A stretch of DNA of 64,000 nucleotides, taken from Mesoplasma sp. JKS002658 (GTDB lineage Bacteria; Bacillota_I; Bacilli_A; Mycoplasmatales; Mycoplasmataceae). The DNA is taken from positions 124,001 through 188,000 of the forward strand of contig NZ_JAKNSW010000002.1 of assembly GCF_023566355.1 (NCBI RefSeq). Direction: 5' to 3'. Every line of letters starts with the position of its first letter. The stretch's first letter is position 1. Under the pieces are notes generated by a model. It was not told where the DNA came from. It worked only from the letters and a program-made list of their open reading frames with translations, and did not search any database. The position numbers and the translations under genes are program-made. Below are positions 1-11,968 of this stretch, piece by piece.

Positions 1-39
1 GTGCTTGAAGATCTCGTGATATCAAAAGAGGAAAATTAA
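1..39 (+). CDS. C-terminal end of an unidentified protein (partial)
   Basis: The first frame is open from base 1 and ends with TAA at 37-39, followed by a clear terminator at 68-94. Only 12 residues (VLEDLVISKEEN) are visible, too few to name the protein. The link to a gene upstream is inferred from the open frame and the terminator. Confidence 0.5.
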   Translation: MLEDLVISKEEN

Positions 40-67
40 CCCTTCCTCAAGCTTAATTTAATTATTT

Positions 68-94
68 AACCACGATAAATCGTGGTTATTTTTT
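68..94 (+). terminator. Rho-independent terminator
   Basis: A perfect 9-bp stem (AACCACGAT / ATCGTGGTT) with a 2-nt loop is followed by a T run at 89-94. It closes the gene ending at 39 and separates it from the lipoprotein cluster. Confidence 0.85.
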
Positions 95-137
95 GTCCCA
101 TTTTCTTTTTCACTAAACTTATAAATGTATTTTGATA

Positions 138-146
138 TGTTATAAT
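138..146 (+). promoter_or_regulatory. Extended -10 promoter of the lipoprotein cluster
   Basis: TGTTATAAT is an extended -10 element about 48 bases before the first surface-protein gene. No convincing -35 box is seen. A strong RBS (GGAGGG, 181-186) follows. Confidence 0.5.
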
Positions 147-193
147 TCCAAAAGATACAAGTCAGAAAAATGTGTTAATAGGAGGGTAATGAG

Positions 194-2836
194 GTGAAGA
201 AATTACTAGCAATTTTAGGTTCAATAACTTTGGTTACTACCTCAACTTCAACAGTACTTGCTTATGGGGGAGTGTTACAAGTTAAAAAAGCGCTCTCTAC
301 TGCTCTGGTTTATTTCAACAATAGTCAGAATAACTTAGTTGGTGCTAGTTTTCAAAAGGCAAAGTCAGTTATTCTTGATGACCAGTTTGGCATTGATCAA
401 ACCAAGACCTTAGAAATTTTAAACGGTTTTAGTGCTGAAGATAATATTGATAATTATGATGCCAACGATGGAGCTTTGACCACTACTAGTATTTTAAAAG
501 ATGTGATGGAGAAATATTTGGGCGCGAACGTGGTTGATAATAGTGCTGTTACAGGAAAAAACGTCCACCTTGGAGGTCATCTTGGTACCGAGTCTAGTCT
601 TGAGTCTTTACTTCCTGACCAGTTCAAACCTTACCTTCGTCAACTTTTGAGTTGAATTAAAAGCGGTAATTTAGTTAACTCTCCGTTTTGAAACATGAAG
701 GATTTAAACGCCACTTTAACTAATATTGATGATATTTTTAAATCTGGGGGTGAAGGAATTAATTTAATTCTTGAACAATTAATTAAGTTAATTAACGACC
801 AGTTTAATATTGATTTAAGTAGTATTTTAACCACCTGGTTGCCAAAAATTATTAACGTGATTGATAGTGTGATGAATGGTGATAAAATCAGTCAACTTCG
901 CACCTTTTTGCCAAACGCAAACGTTTTGTACCAACAAGCACTTAGTTCTGCAATTCAAGAAATAAGTGATGATAACCTAACTTTTAAAGATTTAAACCAA
1001 AAGTTATTCAGTTTGATTACCCAAATTTTAGAACAAGCAGTTGCTCTAACTCCTGATGCAAATTTAGCTGACCTTGGGGAAGGTATTGATGATCAAGAAA
1101 AATTCTTGATTACTTTTTTAAATCAAGTAATTAGTCAACAAGCTTTGACGATGGTCGATTTAAGTGATCCAACTGCTTTAGGGGGATTGTTAAAACCAGT
1201 GTTTGAGTTCATTATTATTAGTAATATTTATTTTCAACAGTTTGATACTTTGAAATCTTATCAAGTAGTTGATCATAACCATTTGTTTTCAGCAACTAAA
1301 GATAACTACACCTTTTTAAGTGAACTAAAGGATGTTAAGGTTAGTGATAGTGTGGTCTTCAAAGACCAAGGGTTGAATTTAAACTATTTTGTAGCCAACC
1401 TAGACTACTTCCTTGGTTCATTGCAAAATTTTAATCAAGCTAGTGAAGACCGCTTAGAACAACTCTTATTCCTTTTGTTTAACGATGCTTCTAACCCTAG
1501 TCAGAACGGGGATCCCTATTATTTTGATAAAGATTCAAGTTGGTTAGAACACCTTTTTAACGTGGGTTTAGGATTAGGATATTTAAATAATTTAGCTCCC
1601 CAAGCAATTCTAACTATTACTAAAACCCCAGCAATCAAAAGCACAATCTTTAATACTTTAAAACCGATTTTTTTAGGTTTTATTAATGGTGATGATGCTT
1701 CTGGTTTAATCAATTTGATAAACAATCTTCTTCCTTTGCTGCCAACCCTGATTCCTTCCTTAAACCAATTTCCTTGAAAACAAGTTTTAGCAGCGCTTCA
1801 AGAGGTGGTTAAAAATTTAGCTTATCATCCTGATGATAGTAAAAACATGTTTCACTTTCTTTTTAGTGGGAATGGCAATAGTTTGTTTCAAGGTGTCGAA
1901 CTACCAGATAACTTTCAAAAAGTACTTGGTGGGTTATTTGGTAGTGGTGAGAAAAATTTCTTAACATTACTCAACAAACCCTTATTCCAAATCTTTAACT
2001 GGTTAACCCAACAAGGACTTGACATTAAAGGATTTAGCCAGGGAATGATTAATCCTCTTGGTGATAATTACACTTTAAAGTCACTTCCTCAACTTATTAG
2101 CTTATTACATAATTATTTGAATCACCTTGACCCAAACAATTCTAAGAATGCAAATTTGTATATTGACAGTACCAATCCCAATAATTCTTTACAAATTTTT
2201 AATAAAAAAGACATTAAGTTGGAAGTTGATTTGCTTGAACGTTTAATTGGAAAAGATACAGGTGAAAACAACCTTATCTCCCAATTTTTAACCAAATTAT
2301 TTGGACTTGCACCTGATGGTAGTGGGACATTAACTTTAGATGTTCCTGATGCTTTAGAGTATTTAGGTTTTATGGGAAATAGTACTTATCAGCAAGATAG
2401 TTTTTTAGGAGATTTTGTCCAGTTAAGTCTCCCAAATTTAGTTAAAGCAATTACTAATATTGTTGCAAACGGACAAATTCAATTAAGTGATGCTAATGTT
2501 AGTAATTATGATCTTTATGGAGTTGATTTATACCAATTGTTTGCCAAAGATTTACTTGATGTCTTCAATAAATTGAGTAATCCTGCTGATTATTCAGTAC
2601 TGATTTACCAATTATTGACAACTAAGAATGCTTATGAATTGGTGTATGATCCCAAGAAAATTACTTATTTTAGTAAAACTGGGAAAATTTTAATTAAAGG
2701 GTTTAGCTATCAAGTTATTTTTACCAATCCGTTAAATAACTCTCAAACCACATACTGGTTTGAAATTTCACGAAATAGTAATACTGAAGTATTTCACTTT
2801 GATTCTATTATCAATGATAGGATTTTAAATAATTAA
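194..2836 (+). CDS. Large secreted surface protein, lipoprotein paralogue 1 (lipobox Cys replaced by Tyr)
   Basis: An 880-residue protein read through TGA (Trp) at 653 and 1775. The GTG start at 194 sits 7 nt after GGAGGG; the ATG at 189 is in another frame and stops at once. A signal peptide covers residues 1-24, but the lipobox reads V-L-A-Y, with Tyr where the three paralogues downstream have Cys (TAT instead of TGT). As written it cannot be lipidated and would be secreted or held by its signal anchor. Shared landmarks with the next three genes are a D-Q-F-G-I-D segment near residue 60, an H-L-F-S block followed by a YFL-R-LL pattern mid-protein, an LG(Y/F) motif and a beta-rich C-terminus. 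This resembles the mollicute paralogous lipoprotein family called MOLPALP; the family name is inferred from memory. Function unknown. First gene of a run of three with gaps of 21 and 15 nt. Confidence 0.8.
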
Positions 2837-2857
2837 TAAAAGAAAGAAGGTGAGAAG

Positions 2858-5224
2858 ATGCGCAAATTTCTTGTGATCTTTAGTGCTTTAGGTCTAACTA
2901 GCACAATGATTAGTAGTGTAATTGCTTGTGGAAGTAATTCTCACCAACCAGTTGTTGAGGGTAAGGAAAGTCAAACAGTTAAAGATATTCGCGCCGAATC
3001 TCTTCAACAAGTGCAGGGTTATGTTTTAGCTGATGCTTATGGTTTGGATTTAACTAAAACCACCACCACTTTGGATAATTATTATGCTGATAAAAACTAC
3101 TTTAATGCTAATACTTTGAGTCAAGCTAATTTAATTGATGTGCAGGTGAATGGGGTTAAAGGAAGCGATGGAGAATTATTTACTCAATTAGTTGAAATGA
3201 TTTTAAATCAGGGTGATAGCCAAATCAGTCCTATTTTAGCTTTTTTAGACAAATACAAAGCTTTAATTGCTTCGCTTCCTGGAGGTTTGAACACCTTCCC
3301 TTTAGAACAATATTTAGCTTCTTTACCAACAATTATTAATTTAATTGGTCAACAAAACTTGTTAATCGATCCTGCAACGAGTGCTGATAGTATTGCTACG
3401 ACTTTAACCACTTGATATGAAAGTCAACAACTTGATAATGGTTTAACTAATTTTAACCAAGCAACCGATTTAAGCGAACTTGCTGATTTGACTGTGGCAG
3501 AACTACAAAGTAGTTTTTTAGTTTCTTTGACTTCTTTAATCGGTTATGCAATGTATCCTGATAGTTTTACTTCACTAATCACTCCCACTACACTTCCTGA
3601 TAACACGACAGTTAATACTTATAATCCCCAAGCATTAATGAGTGATAATTATGATCAAGCAATGCAAAACTTTTTTAGTTTTGTTTTCAAAAAAGGCGTG
3701 GGGATAACACCACCAAGTGGTTATGCTGTTCAAAGTGGTGGAATGCTTTTTTATTTAGGAAAAACCTTAAAAATTTTAGAAGTATTGCTAAGTCTTTATG
3801 ATGAATGTTTAAATGATGATTTTGTCATTGTTGATGGTACCCACCTTTTTAGCACTACAATTACAAATGTTGATTATTTAGCAATAATTAAAACTAAAAA
3901 AGTTAGTGATCAAGCTATTAGTGAAAAAGGTTTACATTTAGAGTATTTATTAAGTAAGCTTGGTTATTTTTTTAATGATAAAAATGAAGAAGAAAACGGG
4001 TATCGAATTTTAAAACTCCTAAATATTTTCTTAGCATCTGGAGGCTATGAATTTAGTTATTTAAAACAAACTATTCTTGACCTTGTTAATGCCTATAACC
4101 CTACTATTGGGGCAATCCTTGCCTTAAATCCAGATTTATTTAATCCACTTTTTCAAAATTTTGTAACCTACTTATTAGTTCCATTATTTAACAATACTCC
4201 AGCAACCCCAAGTAAGATTCTTAGCGACGATCTTAAAGAACTGTTAAAGCCTTTTTTGTCATTGTTGCCTGACAATTGAAGAAACCTCATTAAATGATTA
4301 GATACCACTGCTGCTCAAAACTTCCTTAATGAACCTTGAACTCAACTTTATCAAGGAAATTGAAATGATTTGGTTGGGCTCTTTGGTGCTAATCTTGATC
4401 CTTTAAACTTTTTATTTGGTGTTGATCACTTAAACTTTCACTTAATTTTTAACCAGTTGTTAGTCCGGAATTTAATGCTTGTTTTTTTTAGTAGTAATCT
4501 TGATTTAGGAAGATTAAGTGATTTAACCTTTGATGGAATGATTAGTCGAATTGTTAGTGATTTAGCAATTCAAAATGAAAACATCAGTGATCAGATAGGA
4601 AACATTATTCCTGTTGATAATATTCAAACAATGATGAAACTCTTGTTTGAAAAGAACTTTATTACTGACACCACCACTAGTAGTGACCAATCCGTGGTTC
4701 ACCAAGTGGTTAGTCATTTAAATGATTTACCCGAAATTTTACCCTTCTTAGGTTATGATTTAAGTCAAAGTGAACCTTATGTTTATTCCCAATCATTGTT
4801 AGGTCAACTTGTTTATTGCTTTTCACCAACTCTCAAAGCTAATTCCACTCCCAGTGCAAATGATGGTAAGGGAGAGTTGCTTAATCTTAATACTTTAAGA
4901 AGTGCTGATCCCACTAACCATTGAGCCCTTAGTTCGGGAATTGGTCGAATACTAGGTGATTTATTAAATGGAACTGATTATCGTGATTTTGTTCTTAACC
5001 AGGTTCTTAACGCTAGTTGAGTTGTAGAAAAAGTGATCTCTAATTATGATCCCACCAATCCTGAGGTTTTATTAAACCAAACTTATAATTTAATTTACAC
5101 TGGTAATGATTATAATTTGGGAGCAATTGCGATTAAAGCAATTAATGCGCAATACCAAATAACTTTTGCTCGAGTGAACGCTAATGAAAAGTTTTCCTTT
5201 AAAAAGTTAGTCCGTTTAGTTTAG
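2858..5224 (+). CDS. Paralogous surface lipoprotein 2
   Basis: A 788-residue lipoprotein joined across several TGA (Trp) codons (3413, 4277, 4298, 4337, 4361, 4922, 5018). ATG start after GAAAGAAGGTGAGAAG. The signal peptide ends in the lipobox V-I-A-C (Cys 24), so it is expected to be diacylated and anchored outside the membrane. It has the family pattern of paralogue 1: a V-L-A-D-A-Y-G segment, T-H-L-F-S followed by LGYFFND and R-I-L-K-L-L, then F-L-G-Y-D and a C-terminal beta-rich tail. It starts 21 nt after paralogue 1 and ends 15 nt before paralogue 3, so the three are probably co-transcribed. No catalytic motif is visible. Confidence 0.85.
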
Positions 5225-5239
5225 AAAGGAGAAGAGTTG

Positions 5240-7756
5240 ATGAAAAAGTTATTATTGTTATTACAAGTGGTTGGTTTAACTCTGATTACAACAACTACGG
5301 TTGTTGCTTGTGGGGTTGGTGGTCAAATCAACCCCAACTACCAAGATGAAATCCAAGTTCCTTTAAGTGAACAAAAAATTGAAATTCAACAATCTATCCT
5401 AGCACGTATGCGGACTTTAATCTTGGATAACGAGTATAAAATTAGTGATTCTGCTTATAAAAGCTATTCTTTGTCACAAAATGCTCAAGATTTAACCAAG
5501 TTGAATCGTGATGCTAAGAAGACAATTGGCAATGTTTTTGAAACTTATTTTGGTTCAACTAATCTAAATGACGCCAGTTATAGTAGCAACATTACTTTAG
5601 ATGGTAGTTTGGGTGATCAGGGTGGAATTTTTAACTTGCTTTTAAGTGGGTTTAATAGTTTCTTACCAAGTGGATTATCAGGAATTCTTGATAAATTGTC
5701 TGGGTTAAGTGATATTCCTCTGCTTGGAGACCTCATAAGTACAATTAATGGTTTCTTGGGTAATTTTCCCCCAAACATGGTGAATAATAGTGGAAAATTA
5801 ATCCAAATTCTTCAAAGTTTAAACTTAACTACTATTGCTGATGGACTTCCTTTGGGAATCGATAAACTTGCTACTCTTGAAGTAAGTGATACCCAGTTAA
5901 GGTTAATCAATTTGTTGCGTCCACTTTTAAAGCAAACAACAATTGATGGTTTTTTTACCATTCTTGCTCAGGGAATTAACTTTGATTTTAGCACTTATCA
6001 AATTAGTGATTTGAGCAGCATTTTTTGAATTGAATTAGTTAATAGTATGGCTTTGTTCAAACAAAGCGATTACCAAATGCTCACTTATACAAATGAGAGC
6101 AGTACAATTCAAGCCCAATTGATTACTGCTGGACAAAGTTTTGGGACGATGTTGGGACAAACAAGTACAACTTCACCCTCTTTTGGTAGTATGATCCAAG
6201 GTGTTGCTTGTTTACTCAAAGCCTTTAGTGCTTTGGGATTAAAAATGACTTTGTTAAACAGCGAAACCAAGCTCTTTGCTCCAATTGATTCTGAACATCT
6301 ATTTAGTAGCGATGATAACACGACTTATTTAACTGCTAAATTAAATGCCACAATTGGAGAAAGTGATTTAGTTAATACTTATCCTACTCTAGCGAAGTAT
6401 TTCAACTTTGGGGAATTTTTTTCAAACTTAGTCTATTTCTTTGACAATGATGCAAGCATAACTCAAGAACGAAGAAGTGCTCGGGTGTTGAAGTTTATTA
6501 ACGTTTTGTTTGCTGACAAAATTACTAATAATAAAGTCAGTTCAAATTCACTTGCTTTTTTCACAGGAATTTTTAGTCAAACTAATCCTGATAGCGGTTT
6601 AAGTGATAATAACCAAATTAGTAGTGCTGCTAGTGAAATTGACCAGTTTTTAACCTCAAGTTTATTAAATAATCAAGCGATTAATTTGCCAAGTAGTAGT
6701 AGCACTACTTTTACAAGTAATGTTATTACTTGATTGCAAACTGATTCTGAATTCTTAGCAACTCCGTTTGCAACCCTTTATAGTGGTGATTTGACTTCAC
6801 TATTTACTTCGACTAATTTTTCTTTGGTGGTTGGCAAAACTTTTGCTGACAAAATTCAAGGAGCATTCCAACAAATCTTTGCTTACCAACGTGATGGCAA
6901 AATCAATCTTGAAAACTTTTTAAATTCAAAATTGCTCAACCTTTTGATTGGTTTTAAAGCTAAGGGATATAGTGCTGAGGATTTGGTTAAAAATAACGGG
7001 TTATTTCCCAATTATGGTGCTTATTATACAAATAAAACTCTAGTTGAATTAATGAATGAGTTTAAAAATGGTTTAAATTTAACTGGTAAAGAAACGATTA
7101 GTCAGCTGACTTACCGTTATTTTGATATTGGTTTATTTAATCAAGTTATTGATGAAGTTTTATATGATAGCGATGGAAAAACAAGTTTATTAACCAGAAT
7201 TCTTGAATATTTAAAAACTTCAGTCTCATCTCGAGCTAAACCAGAGGCAATTCTTAGTGCGCTTGGTTATGAGAATGATTCTGATAAAGGTTATGGTATT
7301 TTGGTGGATAGTTTAGCAGGAAGACTATTACAAGCTTTTGCTCCTGATTTAGTTAAAAACTATGCTAGCGCTGATGGAAGTTTTCTTAGTGTTAATGATT
7401 TGCGAAGACTAAATCCAAATTATACTGACAACTTCCAGTTTTTTGCAAAACAAAGTGCTGAAGTTCTAACCCAGTTAATCAAACCGACCCAATATCAACC
7501 GTGGTTAAACGCGGTTCTTAGTGCCAAACCCGCTGCTTTTGTGATTGATTCTAGTGCTACTAGGTGAACAACAAAGACCGACGGTCTTTATGGGGGTGTA
7601 GTCAAGATTAAGTTTAACCCAAAAGGAATTGTGGTTTTAACTAATCCCAATCCTAAAGTAGTTCTAACTCAGGATGCTTCGATTTATCAAGTGACCTTTA
7701 TGCGAACCAATTTAGGAAAAGTGTTTACAATTACTAATATTCAAAAATTAACTTAG
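5240..7756 (+). CDS. Paralogous surface lipoprotein 3
   Basis: An 838-residue lipoprotein read through TGA (Trp) at 6026, 6731 and 7565 to TAG at 7754. ATG 5240 is preferred (AGGAG 8 nt upstream); the TTG at 5237 directly before it is in frame and only 5 nt from the RBS. The signal peptide ends in V-V-A-C. Family landmarks are I-L-D-N-E-Y, E-H-L-F-S, L-V-Y-F-F-D-N-D with a following R, A-L-G-Y and L-L-Q-A-F-A-P-D-L (compare the C-P-F-S-P-T-L type ending of the same block in paralogue 2). Last gene of the closely spaced trio. Role unknown; surface exposure is inferred from the signal. Confidence 0.85.
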
Positions 7757-7860
7757 ATAAAACCAGAAACACTTTTTAGTGGAATTATGGTAATTATTTC
7801 ATTATAATCAAAGCAAATACAAGATGTTAGTCTGAAAGGATGAAGGAGAGTTGTGTTTTG

Positions 7861-10800
7861 ATGAAAAAATTTTTAGCCATTTTAGCAGCGCTCGGAATTA
7901 GTGGTACTGCTATTATGAGCGTGGTTGCTTGTGGAATAAATCCATATACTAATCCAATTGGAACCAAACCTAACGATCCAACCACTGGCGACCCTACTGA
8001 TTCTGATAATGGAAAAAATGATGATGAAGGCGGATGGAAAAATGGCGGTAATGATTCTGATTCTAACCGTGAAGAGCTACCCGTTCCTCCTATCACTCCT
8101 GATGATCCTGATCCTGCCCCTATAGAAATCAAAAACCTTTATGCTAATAATGATAATATTAAGGAAATTTTTGCCCAAGCAACCAAAAGAACTATTTATC
8201 AAGACCAATATGGTTTTGATCAACAGTATTTAGACCAGCAATTATTTGGGGGACAAACCGGCTTGACCCCAGAACAAGGCAGTTTAAGTTCAAATAGTAG
8301 TCAAGGTGATTTTATTAATTACTATTTGAACCAAATTACAGGAGATGTTAATTTAAATGGTGATAAAGGTTTGGCAAATGCGCTTCCTTTCTTTGATTTT
8401 TTACCTTCACCTGTACAAACAATTTTAACAACAGTCATTAATTTATTAGGAAAAGTAGACTTTGCGACCCCAACTACTTTATTAACTACGCTTTCTTTAG
8501 CAATTAATTCCTTGGGAATGGATAATAATCCGTTGGTTAATACGATTTTGGGTTATGAAAACGCTGCTCCCATTAAAACTTTGACTAGTCTGCTGGACAA
8601 TCCTAAATTAAAAGATTTAGTTTTAAATATTAATAAAAATAGTTGGTTAGATGAAACGCGTGCGAACTATACTTTGTTTGATGCTCAAAAGATTGTAATC
8701 ACAGGAGTAGCTTGAATTCTAGGAATTGGTAATGGAGATGGTGATAAGGCGAACGTACAAGCGTTTGGTGATCATTTAACTGACATTGATCAGTTTGATG
8801 CTTCAGCAGATTATTTTGCTACCTTAATTGGAAAGTTAACCCACAAAGAAGATATCATTGAAAATGAGAATTATGCTAATTACTTGTTCAGTGATCCTGA
8901 AACAAAAGAATTAAACCAAGACCACCTATTTAAGTTGATTAGTAATGGTTATATTATGTTGTCGTTATTTTCAACTTATCTTGGTGCTTTTAACGATTAT
9001 AAAGTGGCTAATCCCACTGATCCAGACCACGTTTTTTCTACCAGTCAATCTAACTGGGAAGTGATTAGTCAGGTCCGAAGTCAGAAATTAGGAGAATTAA
9101 ACCACCAAGGGTTACTAACTATTAATGTTCGTTCCTTAATTTCTAGTTTTGCTTATTATTTAGGTGATTTAGACAAAGAACAAGGACTTTATCGTTTACA
9201 AGCTTTATTGGCAATTTTTTTCTTGGATCGTAATTATGGTAATGGGTGAAAGAGTAATCTTAATAGTGGAACTACTAACTTGGTAATTGACTGGGATGAT
9301 AGTTCGACTAGAATGATTGATCCTAAAGTTAATACCCCCTTGATGACTGTGGTTTCAAAATTAATCATGAATGTCATTGATGTTGATGCTTTGATTCCAG
9401 GATGAATCAGTGGGTTATTGAACCTAATTGGAGTTCCGATTACGAATGCTTTTATTCAAAGTGCAATGTATCAATTATTGTTAAGTTTTTCTACCCAAAA
9501 GAAAATTGAATTATCTAGTTATTGATCTTTTAATCCTGTTAAAAAGTTTGAAGGAGGAACTAAATTTTTAGCTACGGCATTAACAGGAAATGGTGACTGA
9601 ATTAATACTTTTTTGGGTTGAGGAAGAGGTAGTGAAAACAACCCGCTTTATTTCTTATTTAACGAAGATATTCCGGGATGATTAGAACAACTTCCTGACT
9701 TAATGAGTAGTAAGGGTATGATTGGAGTTAGTGGTCAAGCAGATACGGTTCGTAAAGCAATTGCCCCAATCATTGCTAAAATGCGTGAATTGCAAGGAAA
9801 TAATGGTCAATTTAACTTAAGGGTTTTCTTTGGTTTACCGTTGTATCAAGTTTTACAAGTAATTAAACTTGATTCATTTGATCAAGACGCTAACCGTTTT
9901 GCTCCTGGGTTTGCTTCAGAATATACTGACCAATCTTTGTCAAATTTAATGGATTCACTTGCAGAAGTTGCTAATGTTACCAAGATGGATAATAATGCAA
10001 CTTTAAAGAATGGTGGAATTGATATTAACCAAATTCTTGGTCTTTTAGAAACAATGTGAGTTAAAGATGAACAAGGAAATGACACTAACATCATCACCCA
10101 ATTCTTTACTATTTTAAAAACAACCACTGGAAAAGAACGTGTTAATAAAGTCAATGATTTGTTAGGAATTGTTGGTAATAACAAGTATGACACTTCTAAA
10201 ATTTTAGGAAAATTATTAATCTTTTTAATTCCTGGAATTGATCAAAAACCTGCTAACACAGGAACGATTAAAACTAATGATGGAGAAATTCATTGGGTTA
10301 GTGGTGATTATCGTTTGGGTTCACCATTCTTGAATTCAACTAAAAATGTTTTCTTCAAGATTTGAAATGCTTTAAATGTTCCAACCAATTATGATGATGC
10401 CTTGCAAGCAGCTTGAGTAACTGATCAAAACAATCAAGCGTTCAAAGAAGAAGCTACTAGTTACCAATATTTGATTGACGGTGATGAAAGTTCTAGTTTA
10501 ATCGGAATTAACCAAACAATAACTTACCAATGAACTGGAAGTGCAGGAACAGTTCATACAACCAGATACACTTTTAGTTTAACTAGAAAAGATGATCAAA
10601 CTCCCTTTACACTGAACGTTCATCGTGAGGGTAAAGATATTGTAGTTAATCCAGGGTTGGTGAATGCAACTTATGATGATAGCACCAAAACTTTTACTGC
10701 TACTGCCCCAAGTGATGCTTATGCAGGTAAAGAAATTATGTTCTCTTTACCTGATTTAAGTCAGGCTGGTTTAACTGATGCCAACATTGTTGTTAGAGAT

Positions 10801-10971
10801 AGTGCAGGTAATATTGTTGAAAAATCAAGTAATCGTTGAAATGAATGGGTTGCTGGGGATGGAACTAGTGTTGTTTTTCAAGTTAATGATTCTAGTTTAA
10901 ATGGAGCAACTATTCAGATTACAAATCTTAAGGGTTATAACTCAGTTACTTTCAAGATTGTAATTAATTAA
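7861..10971 (+). CDS. Paralogous surface lipoprotein 4 with extended C-terminus
   Basis: A 1036-residue lipoprotein using many TGA (Trp) codons, ending TAA at 10969. Starts MKKFLAIL at ATG 7861; TTG 7858 and ATG 7840 are in frame, but 7840 overlaps the RBS (AAGGAG 7843-7848) and would spoil the signal peptide. Lipobox V-V-A-C. After Cys comes a long linker rich in N, D, G, P and S (to about residue 85), then the shared family body (Y-Q-D-Q-Y-G-F-D, D-H-V-F-S, F-A-Y-Y-L-G-D). The last ~180 residues are beta-rich and resemble an Ig-like module not present in the three paralogues upstream. A TATAAT at 7803-7808 suggests its own promoter. No convincing terminator is seen in 10972-11123. Confidence 0.85.
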
Positions 10972-11123
10972 TGACGATTAAGAAACTAAAAAGCATAGAA
11001 TATTATTAAGGAGAGTGTCAATAATTATTGGCGCTTTTTTGGTGCAACAATTTTTAGATTTTTCCTTATTCTTTAATGGGAGCGAAATAATAATTGTGAT
11101 TAATTAGAAAGTAGGTTCAAATA

Positions 11124-11852
11124 ATGAAAAATAAACCTTTAGTAGCAATTACAGGAGCGAGTGCAGGGATTGGTAAAGAGCTGGCTTTTATCTTTGCTAG
11201 CAATGGTTATCCAGTGTTATTGATGGCCAGAAGAAAGGAGATTTTAGATGGTTATGATGAAATCAGAGAAAAAGTTACTGCAAAAGTGGATGTGACTAAT
11301 TTTGATGAACTTCAAGAGGCAATAACTCTTGGTGAAGCAAAATATGGACCAATTGATTTGATGATTAATAATGCTGGAGTGATGCCATTAGGCGATTATG
11401 TGGCTCAACCACGAACAGAAAAGTACCAAACTCTTGATGTTAATATCAAAGGAGTAATTAACGGGATGGATGCGGTTTTGCCAACAATGATTAAAAACCA
11501 TCACGGTACGATTATTAACATTTCTTCTGTAGCAGGAAGATACTCTTCTTTAAATCATTCGGTCTATAATGGTTCAAAAGCAGCGATTAATCTGTTGACA
11601 GAAGAGGTACGCAAAGAGAATGCAAAAAATAACATCCGCTTTACTTTGGTTGAACCAGGATTGGTCAAAACCGAACTATCCAAAACCACAACCATTAGCG
11701 AGGCTATGGAAATTTATCAAGACCAAATTGATAGTTTAAACGGAGGTTTGGATCCAAAAATGGTAGCAGCAATGATTTTAAAAATTTATGAATTACCTCA
11801 AGAAGTTAACATTAAAGAAGTGATGTTAACTTTAACTGCGCAAATGGTTTAG
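11124..11852 (+). CDS. SDR-family NAD(P)-dependent oxidoreductase
   Basis: A 242-residue classical short-chain dehydrogenase/reductase, of usual family length. Seen: the dinucleotide-binding TGASAGIG at residues 10-17, NNAG at 82-85, a catalytic Ser near 135 and Y148-x3-K152. The subclass and substrate cannot be set; cytosolic alcohol/ketone redox is what the family does. It stands alone, followed by a small terminator. ATG is preceded by an AAAGTAGG-like RBS. Confidence 0.9.
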   Translation: MKNKPLVAITGASAGIGKELAFIFASNGYPVLLMARRKEILDGYDEIREKVTAKVDVTNFDELQEAITLGEAKYGPIDLMINNAGVMPLGDYVAQPRTEKYQTLDVNIKGVINGMDAVLPTMIKNHHGTIINISSVAGRYSSLNHSVYNGSKAAINLLTEEVRKENAKNNIRFTLVEPGLVKTELSKTTTISEAMEIYQDQIDSLNGGLDPKMVAAMILKIYELPQEVNIKEVMLTLTAQMV

Positions 11853-11898
11853 TCAACAATATAAATTAAAGTTTGGTTGGTGGGTTACTAACAAAAAT

Positions 11899-11918
11899 AG
11901 ACCATAAAGGTCTTTTTT
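11899..11918 (+). terminator. Short terminator after the SDR gene
   Basis: Stem AGACC / GGTCT with loop ATAAA and six T. The stem is only 5 bp, so confidence is moderate. Confidence 0.5.
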
Positions 11919-11968
11919 GGTAGAATAGGAATAGTTTCATCAAGAAGATTTCAAAAAATAAGGAAAGG

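Noticed and set aside
7840-7860. ATG 7840 as start of lipoprotein 4
   Set aside because: It overlaps the RBS and would add seven residues before a standard MKKFLAIL signal peptide.
194-10971. A series of about fifteen short hypothetical proteins
   Set aside because: The breaks are all TGA, the pieces share one frame, and TGA encodes Trp in this genome; they join to four genes.
11028-11060. Terminator after the fourth lipoprotein (GCGC-TTTTTT-GGTGC region)
   Set aside because: Only four base pairs form, with mismatches outward; too weak to call.
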